This document shows positions 47,055 to 55,101 of a stretch of DNA of 64,000 bases, piece by piece. The notes beneath the pieces were generated by a model, which made no database searches, was not told the DNA's origin, and worked only from the letters and a program-made list of their open reading frames with translations. Position numbers and translations under genes: made by a program. Source of the DNA: Nostoc sp. LEGE 06077 (GTDB lineage Bacteria > Cyanobacteriota > Cyanobacteriia > Cyanobacteriales > Nostocaceae). Every line of letters starts with the position of its first letter. Within the stretch, counting starts at the first letter, position 1. The stretch spans positions 62,001-126,000 of the forward strand of contig NZ_JADEWI010000004.1 in assembly GCF_015207705.1 (NCBI RefSeq). The letters are read 5' to 3'.

Positions 47055-47301
47055 AACCCATCTTGTATCTGGAGGGTTATTGCCACTTAGCTTACTTTCA
47101 CAGCAATCGTAGAAAGACAAATCGGCTCTTTCAAACCATCCAGTACCTGGAAGGTTATTGCCACCAGGGTAAGGCGTAGTTCCATATTTGCTCAATCTCA
47201 TCTTTCAACCCACTCAGTACCTGGAAGGTTGTTGCCACTGGCTGGGCTTACTGCTGCTGGCGTATTATCTCTGCGTCTTTCAACCCACCCAGTACCTGGA
47301 A
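47055..47301 (-). CRISPR. Degenerate CRISPR array, three spacers
   Basis: Repeats of 37 bp at 47,128-47,164 and 47,202-47,238, and partial ones at 47,055-47,086 (32 bp, lacks the GTTGAAAG end) and 47,277-47,301 (25 bp, cut by the palindrome). Spacers: 47,087-47,127 (41 bp), 47,165-47,201 (37 bp), 47,239-47,276 (38 bp). On the minus strand the repeat begins GTGGCAA(T/C)AACC and ends GGGTTGAAAG. The repeats differ from each other at several positions, so the array is no longer maintained. No cas gene or leader is present. Confidence 0.8.
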
Positions 47302-47352
47302 TGTACAGTGACTAATTATTTGTCACCGCGACAAATAATTAGTCACTGTACA
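47302..47352. repeat. 51-bp perfect palindrome made of two transposon tips
   Basis: Arms of 23 bp (47,302-47,324 and 47,330-47,352) are exact complements around ACCGC. Each arm equals the first 23 bp of the element's other end at 46,873-46,895. It interrupts the last CRISPR repeat and supplies the last four codons and stop of the DUF5331 gene. Confidence 0.85.
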
Positions 47353-48163
47353 TACCTTGACAAAATTCATCTACCCAAGAAGCTATACTCCGGGCATTAG
47401 TACTAGGGAAAGGTTGAGCTTTATTAGGTGGGTTTTGGGGTGGCGATTTTTCTGCTGATTTGCCATTTGCAGACACTTCAGTATTCACAGTCAAAGATGG
47501 TGAGGTTTTTACTTGACTTACTACTGTTGTCTGGCGAGAAACCATAACACTTGTGGGCATTAATTTACGATGATTGGGGAGTTCCACTGCTAACGCGATA
47601 GTTTTACCGTTGCTGGGAACTGTTGTAGCCCAGGCTAAAGATGATATGGGTTGGTTTTGGGGTGATTTACTAGAAGATTTGAGAGTTACTTTAGTAGCAA
47701 ATGCAAAGGCTGGTAAAGGTTTGTGTGCCTGTGGCAAATCTGAGGCGATGTTTTCGGGGTGTTGGATTGTCGCTGGAGATTGCGAAATGATATCGTTAGC
47801 AGTAGCGAGCGATCGCACTGGTTTTTCCTCAAGAGATGTTTGCTCCGTAAACTCGCTCTGACTCTGGTTTATAGCAACAGCATCATCTAAGTTGGTCAAA
47901 CGTAACTCTTCATCGGGATTGAAGTTCAATCCCAAAGCTGTAACTATGTCATCAGGATTATTATTCAGATCCATCATAAAACTCAGCATTTGCTCAAACT
48001 CTGGCTCTAAAACCGATAAAGTTGCCAACATAAAGCCAGATGATGGTCGTCGCAGGCCATTATAATTTCCCCACACTCGCATTTTTACTAGCCAGGGGCG
48101 ATTTTGTTTATAGTAACCCAGCCACTTCATTTTCAATGATTGACGTAGCTGCTGAATATTCAT
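47339..48163 (-). CDS. DUF5331-like protein with transposon-derived C-terminus
   Basis: 274 residues from the ATG at 48,163, which has AGAGAGG upstream; the longer frame to 48,238 lacks such support. The N-terminal domain (MNIQQLRQSLKMKWLGYYKQNRPWL, GLRRPSSGFMLATLSVLEPEFEQML, GLNFNPDEELRL) resembles DUF5331 of cyanobacteria. The rest is low-complexity, rich in Ser, Pro, Lys, up to SIASWVDEFCQG. The final M-Y-S-D and the stop come from the mobile-element tip TGTACAGTGACTAA, so the native end was altered by the insertion. Function unknown. Confidence 0.7.
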   Translation of the reverse strand: MNIQQLRQSLKMKWLGYYKQNRPWLVKMRVWGNYNGLRRPSSGFMLATLSVLEPEFEQMLSFMMDLNNNPDDIVTALGLNFNPDEELRLTNLDDAVAINQSQSEFTEQTSLEEKPVRSLATANDIISQSPATIQHPENIASDLPQAHKPLPAFAFATKVTLKSSSKSPQNQPISSLAWATTVPSNGKTIALAVELPNHRKLMPTSVMVSRQTTVVSQVKTSPSLTVNTEVSANGKSAEKSPPQNPPNKAQPFPSTNARSIASWVDEFCQGMYSD

Positions 48164-48378
48164 CGGATGCCTCTCTTGAGTCAAAAATAGTGCAGACCTG
48201 GTTGTTTTAAATAAAAAGAACTCAGAACTTAGAAGCAAGAATTCAAAATAATGACTATGCTTGCTTAATTCTGGATTGATGAAATTTTTATCGCTGTTTT
48301 AGGGCGGAGTGAAAACAGAAATTTTTCTTTTATCAGGAGTAATTCTGAATTGAGAATTTAGACTCCTTTATTCTGAAT

Positions 48379-48711
48379 TTATTCCTGGGGATCAAACCGA
48401 TAATAAAGCATCTGTTTGACTCTTTCACCACATCGTAAATGTTGTTCTACCAATAGAGGTATTTCATGGGGTTGAACACCGCTATACCAGACCATATCAG
48501 GTAGAACCAGCACCATTGGCCCGTTACCGCATTGTCCTAAACAGCTACTTGCTGTTACAGTCACATCTGGAACTGGTAAATTTGTCAACGCTGCTAAAAC
48601 CTTAGCCGCGCCTTGCTTTTTACAGGTGCGATTTTGGCACACCCGCACACATCTGTGGGTAGATATTTGGCTAGTGGCTACTAAGTTAGATGGTTGAGTT
48701 ATGTTTGTCAT
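48379..48711 (-). CDS. Thioredoxin-like (2Fe-2S) ferredoxin
   Basis: 110 residues from the ATG at 48,711 (MTNITQPSNL), preceded by AAAGGACAA. The longer frame (start 48,732) adds MTKDKGQ, encoded by a CTTTGTC-type repeat. Four Cys expected of a thioredoxin-like 2Fe-2S fold are visible: RVCQNRTCKKQG and later ASSCLGQCGNGP. Such small ferredoxins resemble the NuoE/HoxE domain and carry one electron in the cytoplasm. The partner is not known. It lies near a cysteine synthase gene on the same strand. Confidence 0.8.
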   Translation of the reverse strand: MTNITQPSNLVATSQISTHRCVRVCQNRTCKKQGAAKVLAALTNLPVPDVTVTASSCLGQCGNGPMVLVLPDMVWYSGVQPHEIPLLVEQHLRCGERVKQMLYYRFDPQE

Positions 48712-48725
48712 TTGTCCTTTGTCCT

Positions 48726-48765
48726 TTGTCAATGGTCATTTGACCATTGACTATTAACCATTGAC
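48726..48765. repeat. TGACCAT/TGACTAT heptamer repeat
   Basis: CAATGGTCA-TTTGACCATTGACTATTAACCATTGACTA: direct 7-bp steps with a small inverted part (AATGGTCA/TGACCATT). It separates the cysteine synthase and ferredoxin genes. Confidence 0.7.
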
Positions 48766-49745
48766 TAATTTACTGATAACCCTTTAGAGGCCAGCCAATC
48801 ACTATTAAATATGCGTGATTGATAGCGGGAACCACTATCACAGAGGATAGTAACAATCGTATGTCCAGGGCCTAATTGTTTTGCCAAAGCAACCGCCGCA
48901 GCCACATTAATACCTGTCGAGCCACCCATAAAGAGGCCATCTTTCCGTAGCAATTGGTAAACGACGCGCAAAGCTTCTGTGTCATCTATTTGGATGGCAT
49001 CATCAGCAGGTGCGCCTTCCATATTTGCTGTAATTCGACTGTTCCCAATGCCTTCAGTAATAGAATTCCCTTCTAGATGGATTTCACCAGTTTTGATATA
49101 GCTATAAAGTCCACTACCTAAAGGATCGGCAACAACACATTTAACCGCCGGATTTTTTGATTTCAGGTACAACGCCACACCAGCAAAGGTTCCACCTGTA
49201 CCAGTTGCCGCTACCCATCCGTCTATTTTACCATCTGTCTGTGTCCAAATTTCTGGTCCTGTAGTTTCGTAGTGAGCATGGCGATTAGCTAAATTATCAA
49301 ATTGATTTGCCCAAATGGCATTATCTAACTCAGCGGCGACTCTACCAGATAACTTGACGTAGTTATTGGGGTCTTTATAGGGGACGGCGGGGACAGGACG
49401 AACTTCCGCGCCTAATGCGGTCAGTGCATCGATTTTTTCTTGGGACTGGGTATTCGGAATGATGATTAGGCATTTGTAGCCTTTGGCGTTACAAATATGC
49501 GCCAGTCCAATACCCGTGTTACCAGCGGTTCCCTCTACTACAGTACCACCGGGTTTGAGTAAACCTTTTGCTTCCGCATCTTCAATGATATATAGTGCTG
49601 CGCGGTCTTTGACAGAACCACCAGGGTTGAGATACTCTGCCTTAGCTAGAATTTCGCATCCTGTTTCTTCACTAAAACTGTTTAAACGAATTAAAGGTGT
49701 ATTACCCACTGCGCCAATGAAACCGTTTTTGATGTCCATTTTCAA
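48765..49745 (-). CDS. cysK: Cysteine synthase (O-acetylserine sulfhydrylase)
   Basis: 326 residues of the PLP-dependent OASS family, making cysteine from O-acetylserine and sulfide. Key parts: GNTPLIRL, the PLP lysine in [23 protein letters not shown] (substrate loop), a GTGGTFAG phosphate cup and [11 protein letters not shown]. Second Met (residue 3) is an equally plausible start. From memory, this longer form with EGTAGNTG rather than EPTSGNTG is a distinct cyanobacterial branch; strict assignment as CysK is uncertain. Nearby is the 2Fe-2S ferredoxin. Confidence 0.88.
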   Translation of the reverse strand: MKMDIKNGFIGAVGNTPLIRLNSFSEETGCEILAKAEYLNPGGSVKDRAALYIIEDAEAKGLLKPGGTVVEGTAGNTGIGLAHICNAKGYKCLIIIPNTQSQEKIDALTALGAEVRPVPAVPYKDPNNYVKLSGRVAAELDNAIWANQFDNLANRHAHYETTGPEIWTQTDGKIDGWVAATGTGGTFAGVALYLKSKNPAVKCVVADPLGSGLYSYIKTGEIHLEGNSITEGIGNSRITANMEGAPADDAIQIDDTEALRVVYQLLRKDGLFMGGSTGINVAAAVALAKQLGPGHTIVTILCDSGSRYQSRIFNSDWLASKGLSVN

Positions 49746-49860
49746 TCTGCTTGAATTCTTCCCTATAAAAATTTTGGCTTATGGCGGTTGTAGAATTTAC
49801 GGCTTCTATATGGATTTTCTAGTCAAACAATAGAAAAATTCAATTGTGATGCAATAATTA

Positions 49861-49998
49861 CTACCAAATCTTACTTAAATTCAACACAAACCTAGGTAAT
49901 ACAGGTTCACCACTGACAGTTGCAGGATTTTGTAAAATTTTTACAGGTACGCCAGAACAATAAATATAGACCCGGTGATGCTTGCGGTCAATTAGCTA
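49861..49998 (-). pseudogene. Fragment of an Uma2-family nuclease gene (C-terminus)
   Basis: The minus-strand translation LIDRKHHRVYIYCSG...ENPxTVSGEPVLP-type...LNLSKIW-stop aligns with the C-terminus of the Uma2 protein encoded at 61,172-61,756 (FLIDRKHHRVYIYRPG...MSKIW). Only about 45 codons remain, with no start and no catalytic core. It is a decayed copy. The surrounding region 49,746-50,259 holds nothing else I can name. Confidence 0.8.
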
Positions 49999-50259
49999 GC
50001 CTTTTATATTGAAACACTTAAGTAAAAAAATACTCCTAAATAAAAAGTAAGAATAAGGGCATCATTCTTGTTATTAGCAAAAATTTCTGGAATGACAAGA
50101 GATTTTATGGAAGATAACTTTTAACTTGAGTTGAATAAGCCATTGCGCTCAAAGCCGTAATATTACTGGAGTTTATAAAGTTTATTGTAAGTTAACATAC
50201 ACAGTGACTAACTTTTGAATGTCGATATCATTTCTTTGTTCTCAACGGAGTAAATACTG

Positions 50260-50586
50260 ATGAAATCTGAAGAAGATCGCCGTCAAGAACTAGAACAGCG
50301 AGAACGTATACTGCGCGAAAGGGAAGTTGAATTACGACTTCGAGAAATAGAAACTGACATTCACGGTTTTCAAGCACCTTTTCATCAAACTGTGAAGCAT
50401 CAGCCAGAAGATTCTCAAAAACCTTGGGTAAAAAAAGCTATCCTCGCGGGAAAGTTGTTTGCTTTGGGTGTTGTGGTACTAGTTGCAGCCAAAATAGCCT
50501 CAGCCGTTGCTGGTGTAATTATTGTTGCAGCACTTGTATGGATGTCTTACAAACTATTTTTTGAATCTCCAAAAAAGAATTCTTAA
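50260..50586 (+). CDS. Small coiled-coil membrane protein of the dynamin cluster
   Basis: 108 residues. The charged N-terminal half (EEDRRQELEQRERILREREVELRLREIE, positions about 3-31) should be a coiled coil. One or two hydrophobic segments follow (about 63-100, AILAGKLFALGVVVLVAAKIASAVAG). Function unknown. Only 16 bp separate it from the first dynamin-like gene, so it may be a membrane partner or adaptor for those GTPases. Confidence 0.65.
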   Translation: MKSEEDRRQELEQRERILREREVELRLREIETDIHGFQAPFHQTVKHQPEDSQKPWVKKAILAGKLFALGVVVLVAAKIASAVAGVIIVAALVWMSYKLFFESPKKNS

Positions 50587-50602
50587 TTAGAGTATTATTA
50601 TC

Positions 50603-52684
50603 ATGAGTAATCAAGTATTAACTGACCAATTTCTCAAAGATTTAGAGCGAGTTGCTCAAGTCAGGTCTGATATTTCAATATATTTGAATAATCTGGCTGA
50701 AACAATTACAAAAGCAGAGTTGGCGGGAGACTCTTCATCAGGAAAGTTGAGTTTAGAACGCAATATTGAAGATATTGCATTAGCTAGTAAAAATCTGCGT
50801 CAAGGTGTGTTTCGCCTTTTAGTATTAGGCGATATGAAGCGCGGTAAAAGTACATTTTTGAATGCTTTGATTGGGGAAAACCTTTTACCGAGTGATGTTA
50901 ATCCTTGTACCGCAGTATTAACAATTTTACGTTACGGCCCCGAAAAGAGAGTTACCATTCATTTTAATGATGGGAAAAGCCCACAGCAGCTAGATTTTCA
51001 GAGTTTTAAATATAAATATACTATTGATCCGGCAGAAGCCAAAAAATTAGAGCAAGAGAAAAAACCAGCATTTCCTGATGTTGATTATGCTGTTGTGGAG
51101 TATCCTTTAGCATTACTCGAAAAGGGAATTGAAATTGTTGATAGTCCTGGATTGAATGATACCGAAGCACGCAATGAATTATCTTTAGGTTATGTGAATA
51201 ACTGTCATGCAATTTTATTTGTCATGAGAGCTTCCCAGCCTTGTACTTTAGGAGAGCGACGCTATTTAGAAAATTATATTAAAGGTCGAGGTTTATCAGT
51301 TTTCTTCTTAATTAATGCGTGGGATCAGGTAAAAGAATCATTGATTGATCCCGATGATACAGCAGAACTAAAAGCAGCAGAAGATAGGCTCAGACAAGTA
51401 TTTAAAGCCAATTTAGTTGATTATTGTTATGTAGACGGTCAAGATATTTATGATGAGCGAGTGTTTGAAGTTTCTTCCATCCAAGCATTGAGAAGGCGGT
51501 TGAAGAATCCCCAGGCTGATTTGAGTGGGACTGGCTTTCCAGAGTTTATGGGTGCTATTAATACTTTTCTTACCAGAGAAAGGGCGATCGCAGAACTCCG
51601 TCAAGTAAGAACTTTAGCCAGACAAGCCTGTAACCATACCCAAGAAGCCATCGCTAGACGCATACCTTTACTCGACCAAGATGTAGACGAACTCAAGAAA
51701 CGCATTGAGTCAGTAGAACCAGAGTTTAACAAACTCACTGGTATCCGCGATCAATTCCAAAAAGAAATCATTAACACCAGAGATACACAAGCGCGAACCA
51801 TATCAGAATCATTTCGCAGCTATGTTTTAAACTTAGGTAATACATTTGAAACTGATTTCTTGCGCTATCAACCAGAGCTAAATCTGTTAGATTTTCTTAG
51901 TAATGGTAAACGTGAGGCCTTTAATACCGCACTACAAAAAGCCTTTGAACAATATATTACCGATAAATCTGCGGCTTGGACTTTAACTGCTGAAAAAGAT
52001 ATTGATGCAGCATTTAAAAAGCTATCTCGCAGTGCGGCACAATATGGGGCATCATACAACAAAATCACTGACGAAATTACCGAAAAACTCACAGGACAAA
52101 AAGTTAATCTTAATGCTCATACTTCCCCAGAAGATGATAAATCTCCAGGTTGGGCAAAATGGGCAATGGGATTATTATCTTTAACTAAAGGTAATTTAGC
52201 GGGAGTAGCATTAGCTGGCGCAGGATTTGATTGGAAAAATATCCTGCTGAATTACTTTACTGTAATTGGAATCGGCGGCGTAATCACAGCAGTTACAGGC
52301 GTTCTACTTGGGCCAATTGGTTTTGCATTCCTCGGCTTAGGTGTAGGCTTTTTGCAAGCAGATCAAGCACGTAAAGAGTTAGTTAAAACTGCCAAAAAAG
52401 AGTTAGTTAGATACTTACCACAAGTTGCTCATGAACAATCACAAACTGTATACAATGCAGTTAAAGAGTGTTTTGACTCTTACGAAAAAGAAGTGAGTCA
52501 ACGCATTAACGATGATATTACTTCTCGTAAATCTGAATTAGATAATTTAGTCAAGCAGAAACAAACACGAGAAATTAATCGAGAAACTGAGTTAAAGCGT
52601 TTAAAAACCTTGCAAGAAGATGTAATATCTCAATTGCAAAAAATAGAGGCTTCTTATAGTAATCTACTCACTTACTATAGTTAA
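50603..52684 (+). CDS. Bacterial dynamin-like protein 1
   Basis: 693 residues. GTPase domain: P-loop GDMKRGKS (76-83), G3 DSPG in IVDSPGLNDTEARNE, and G4-like NAWD in FLINAWDQVKE. Long helical stalk regions (about 330-520 and 590-690) flank a hydrophobic paddle-like segment (about 548-585, YFTVIGIGGVITAVTGVLLGP), which in bacterial dynamins inserts into membranes. It is the first of two dynamin-like genes. Such pairs remodel or repair membranes, and some work in anti-phage defence. A terminator hairpin follows at 52,698-52,721. Confidence 0.88.
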   Translation: MSNQVLTDQFLKDLERVAQVRSDISIYLNNLAETITKAELAGDSSSGKLSLERNIEDIALASKNLRQGVFRLLVLGDMKRGKSTFLNALIGENLLPSDVNPCTAVLTILRYGPEKRVTIHFNDGKSPQQLDFQSFKYKYTIDPAEAKKLEQEKKPAFPDVDYAVVEYPLALLEKGIEIVDSPGLNDTEARNELSLGYVNNCHAILFVMRASQPCTLGERRYLENYIKGRGLSVFFLINAWDQVKESLIDPDDTAELKAAEDRLRQVFKANLVDYCYVDGQDIYDERVFEVSSIQALRRRLKNPQADLSGTGFPEFMGAINTFLTRERAIAELRQVRTLARQACNHTQEAIARRIPLLDQDVDELKKRIESVEPEFNKLTGIRDQFQKEIINTRDTQARTISESFRSYVLNLGNTFETDFLRYQPELNLLDFLSNGKREAFNTALQKAFEQYITDKSAAWTLTAEKDIDAAFKKLSRSAAQYGASYNKITDEITEKLTGQKVNLNAHTSPEDDKSPGWAKWAMGLLSLTKGNLAGVALAGAGFDWKNILLNYFTVIGIGGVITAVTGVLLGPIGFAFLGLGVGFLQADQARKELVKTAKKELVRYLPQVAHEQSQTVYNAVKECFDSYEKEVSQRINDDITSRKSELDNLVKQKQTREINRETELKRLKTLQEDVISQLQKIEASYSNLLTYYS

Positions 52685-52697
52685 GTTAGATAATTAG

Positions 52698-52727
52698 ACC
52701 ACAGATTGATGTATCTGTGGTTTAATT
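52698..52727 (+). terminator. Terminator between the two dynamin-like genes
   Basis: ACCACAGAT pairs with ATCTGTGGT around TGATGT, then TTAATT. It lies 13 bp after the stop of the first GTPase gene, suggesting partial separation of the two transcripts. Confidence 0.6.
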
Positions 52728-52846
52728 ATGATCCTAAATTATTAAAAAACCTCCCCTACCGAAGTTTGGTTAACGTGGAGAACCCCGCACCTTAAGGTTA
52801 AAACAAAGCTACACTAAATCTAGATGCAGACAATAATTAGGGAAAT

Positions 52847-55054
52847 ATGCCAAATCCAGATGAAACTTACAAAAATTTAGCAACATCTCTCAAATCTGCA
52901 TCTGAATTACTCAACTTAGAACGCACATCGCCACTATATCAAGATATAAATTCCATCTGCAATTATCTAACTAACCCTAACTTTAGAATTGCGGTATTTG
53001 GCCCGTTTAATCATGGCAAGTCTACCTTATTAAATGCAATCTTAGGAACGCGCACATTACCAATTGATTTAATTCCCACAACAGGCGCGGCGATTACTGT
53101 TAAATATGGTAGTAATGTCCGCACTCGCATCATGTTGACGGATGGGACAGAAGTATATCGCAATGGCACAGAAGTTTTACAACAATTTGCGATTCTTGAT
53201 AACAATAGACAGATGCGAAAAGATGTCGCATCGGTAGAGGTTTTTTGTCCCCACACTTTTTTAGAAACTGGTGTAGAGTTTCTTGATTTACCAGGAACGA
53301 ATGATAGAGATGAACAAGATAATTTAGTGAGAGAAAAATTATTAGGTGCAGATTTAGTTGTGCAATTACTAGATGCACGTAAGTTGATGACTTTAGGTGA
53401 ACGAGAAAATTTACGCGATTGGTTATTAGATAGGGGAATTAAAACTGTTATTTTTGTGGCGAATTTTCTCAACTTACTAGAACCAGAAGAACAAAAGCAA
53501 GTGCAGAACCGCTTGTTATTTGTTGCTGAAAGTTTTCGCGCCGAATTACCCCCAGGTTTTAGTAATTTATATCGGGTTGATGCTTTACCTGCTTTACGCG
53601 CTAGGTTAAAGGGTGATGTAGCGGAGGCTAGTAGTAGTGGGTTAGTTGCGTTTGAAACGGCACTGCAAAATATTGTGGGTATTTTACAACAAAATCGGGG
53701 TAGTGTGAGGTTGCCGAGAGTGCAGGCGATCGCATCCCAAATTCAATTATCATTAAAAAATAAAATTGACCCCATCGCTAACGAATTTAAAGCTGTTGAT
53801 GATAAATATAATGCCAAAATAGAAATTAAACAAAAAGCCAAAAATCTTATCTACCAAGGCTTTAATACTAGTATCTCTGAATTACGTGATTGGTTATCTT
53901 TATCAAAATTACTAGCTAAATATCAAGCTGATGCAGCTGTTGCATTGGCAGAAAATAAGTTTAAATATTGGCAAATTACTAATTTTAAAAAAGACTTAAC
54001 AGAGTTACAGTTAGCTGTAATGAAATGGCTATATCAAGCGTATGATTTCTTCAAAGAAGAACGCCCTGAAGATTTATTAATTTCTTTTCCTCCAGAACCG
54101 CAAATTACTTTACCGCCGAAGTCAGATATTAATGAACTGTTAAGTGAACCGGGAGCAGTCGCAGTAGGTGGTGGAATTGGTTGGTTATTAGGTGGCCCTG
54201 TTGGTGCGGCTGTGGTTGGAAGTATTTCATATATATTAAATAAAAATATTCAAAAGCAAGAAGAAAAATCAACCAATGAATCATATCATCAACAAGTTGC
54301 GAAACTTTGCATAAATGCAACTGAAGATTATTTATCTCAATTTAGTAGCCAAGCTTTATCAATATTATCTGAATTTGAGCGCCAAGCTGAAAAAGTAATT
54401 TACTTTCAAGTACCTGAAGAATCTCAAGAAATAACTAAAAAACGTGCAGAATTACGACAACTGCAACAGGGATTTAATCAATTACTAAGTGAGTTAGAAA
54501 AGGCTAAAATTGCTACTAATTATCAACCTTATCAAGAAAATCCAAAAGTTATTCAACCTCAACAAAAATCTCATCGACAGCAAGAACAAGTTTATATACG
54601 TACCCTACAACCGGAAAATCAAGCCAAAACTACTGAGAAAAAAGTTGAACCTCCCAAACAGCAAGTTTATTCACCACCAAAAACTGCACCTTTACCCAAT
54701 CCCGCAGAGGTAGAAGCGAAGTTTCGTAACTGGGAAATGGATGAAGAAATTGCGCGGATAAAAGCTCAAATGGGTTCTCCTGGTTTTCAAAATAACAAGC
54801 AGCAGACAAATCAAAATACCCAAGCAACTAAACCACCTCAAAGCCAAACTGAAAAAGAGAAAATTACTCGCGCCTATAAAATTTTAGGTGTACCACAAGA
54901 TGCTACGTTTGCTGATATCAAACAGGCTTATAAAACTTTAGTAAAAAAATGGCATCCAGACTTATTTGTCAACCAACCCCAGATGCAAAAACAAGCGCAA
55001 GAAAAAATGCGTTTGTTTAATGAGGCTTATACAGTTTTGTCTAATAAGAATTAG
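52847..55054 (+). CDS. Bacterial dynamin-like protein 2 with C-terminal J domain
   Basis: 735 residues. GTPase domain: P-loop GPFNHGKS (46-54 region), G3 DLPG in FLDLPGTNDRDEQD; the G4 site is atypical (FVANFLNLL, no clear N/TKxD). The stalk and a glycine-rich hydrophobic segment (GAVAVGGGIGWLLGGPVGAAVVGS) follow, then a Gln/Pro-rich linker. The last 65 residues are a J domain with the HPD motif in VKKWHPDLF, which would recruit Hsp70 (DnaK). Fusion of a dynamin-like GTPase and a J domain suggests chaperone-driven assembly or disassembly. It pairs with the preceding GTPase. Confidence 0.87.
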   Translation: MPNPDETYKNLATSLKSASELLNLERTSPLYQDINSICNYLTNPNFRIAVFGPFNHGKSTLLNAILGTRTLPIDLIPTTGAAITVKYGSNVRTRIMLTDGTEVYRNGTEVLQQFAILDNNRQMRKDVASVEVFCPHTFLETGVEFLDLPGTNDRDEQDNLVREKLLGADLVVQLLDARKLMTLGERENLRDWLLDRGIKTVIFVANFLNLLEPEEQKQVQNRLLFVAESFRAELPPGFSNLYRVDALPALRARLKGDVAEASSSGLVAFETALQNIVGILQQNRGSVRLPRVQAIASQIQLSLKNKIDPIANEFKAVDDKYNAKIEIKQKAKNLIYQGFNTSISELRDWLSLSKLLAKYQADAAVALAENKFKYWQITNFKKDLTELQLAVMKWLYQAYDFFKEERPEDLLISFPPEPQITLPPKSDINELLSEPGAVAVGGGIGWLLGGPVGAAVVGSISYILNKNIQKQEEKSTNESYHQQVAKLCINATEDYLSQFSSQALSILSEFERQAEKVIYFQVPEESQEITKKRAELRQLQQGFNQLLSELEKAKIATNYQPYQENPKVIQPQQKSHRQQEQVYIRTLQPENQAKTTEKKVEPPKQQVYSPPKTAPLPNPAEVEAKFRNWEMDEEIARIKAQMGSPGFQNNKQQTNQNTQATKPPQSQTEKEKITRAYKILGVPQDATFADIKQAYKTLVKKWHPDLFVNQPQMQKQAQEKMRLFNEAYTVLSNKN

Positions 55055-55067
55055 GGGCGTGGGGAAA

Positions 55068-55090
55068 GAAAAAACCGGGATAAACCCGGT
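55068..55090 (-). terminator. Terminator of the VIT/vWA gene
   Basis: ACCGGG (55,074-55,079) and CCCGGT (55,085-55,090) form the stem with loop ATAAA. On the minus strand the stem is followed by TTTTTTCTTT, a strong rho-independent signal, 12 bp after the stop codon. Confidence 0.8.
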
Positions 55091-55101
55091 ATAGTTTTGG
55101 A

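Larger units (their letters stand above)
46873..47352. mobile_element. CAST-like (type V-K) mini-element or relic
   Basis: 480 bp bounded by inverted TGTACAGTGACTAATTATTT termini. It contains, left to right: an end with TnsB-like sites (46,873-46,986), an 18-nt tRNA-matching spacer, a truncated repeat, a decaying CRISPR array and a palindromic end (47,302-47,352). Position about 60 bp downstream of a GTT motif in tRNA-Val and the repeat tail GTTGAAAG match V-K CRISPR-associated transposons (recalled, not searched). There is no tnsB, tnsC, tniQ or cas12k here, nor space for a tracrRNA. No matching 5-bp target duplication is seen (TTTAT versus TACCT), so the right side has been rearranged. Confidence 0.8.

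Noticed and set aside
46873-47352. tracrRNA or cas12k remnant inside the element
   Set aside because: Between the end, guide, array and palindrome no unassigned stretch is long enough, and no cas-like translation is seen in any frame.
47188-47400. Plus-strand ORF of 70 codons in the CRISPR region
   Set aside because: Its repeated FQPTQYLE-type residues are just the translated CRISPR repeats, and it runs through the palindrome.
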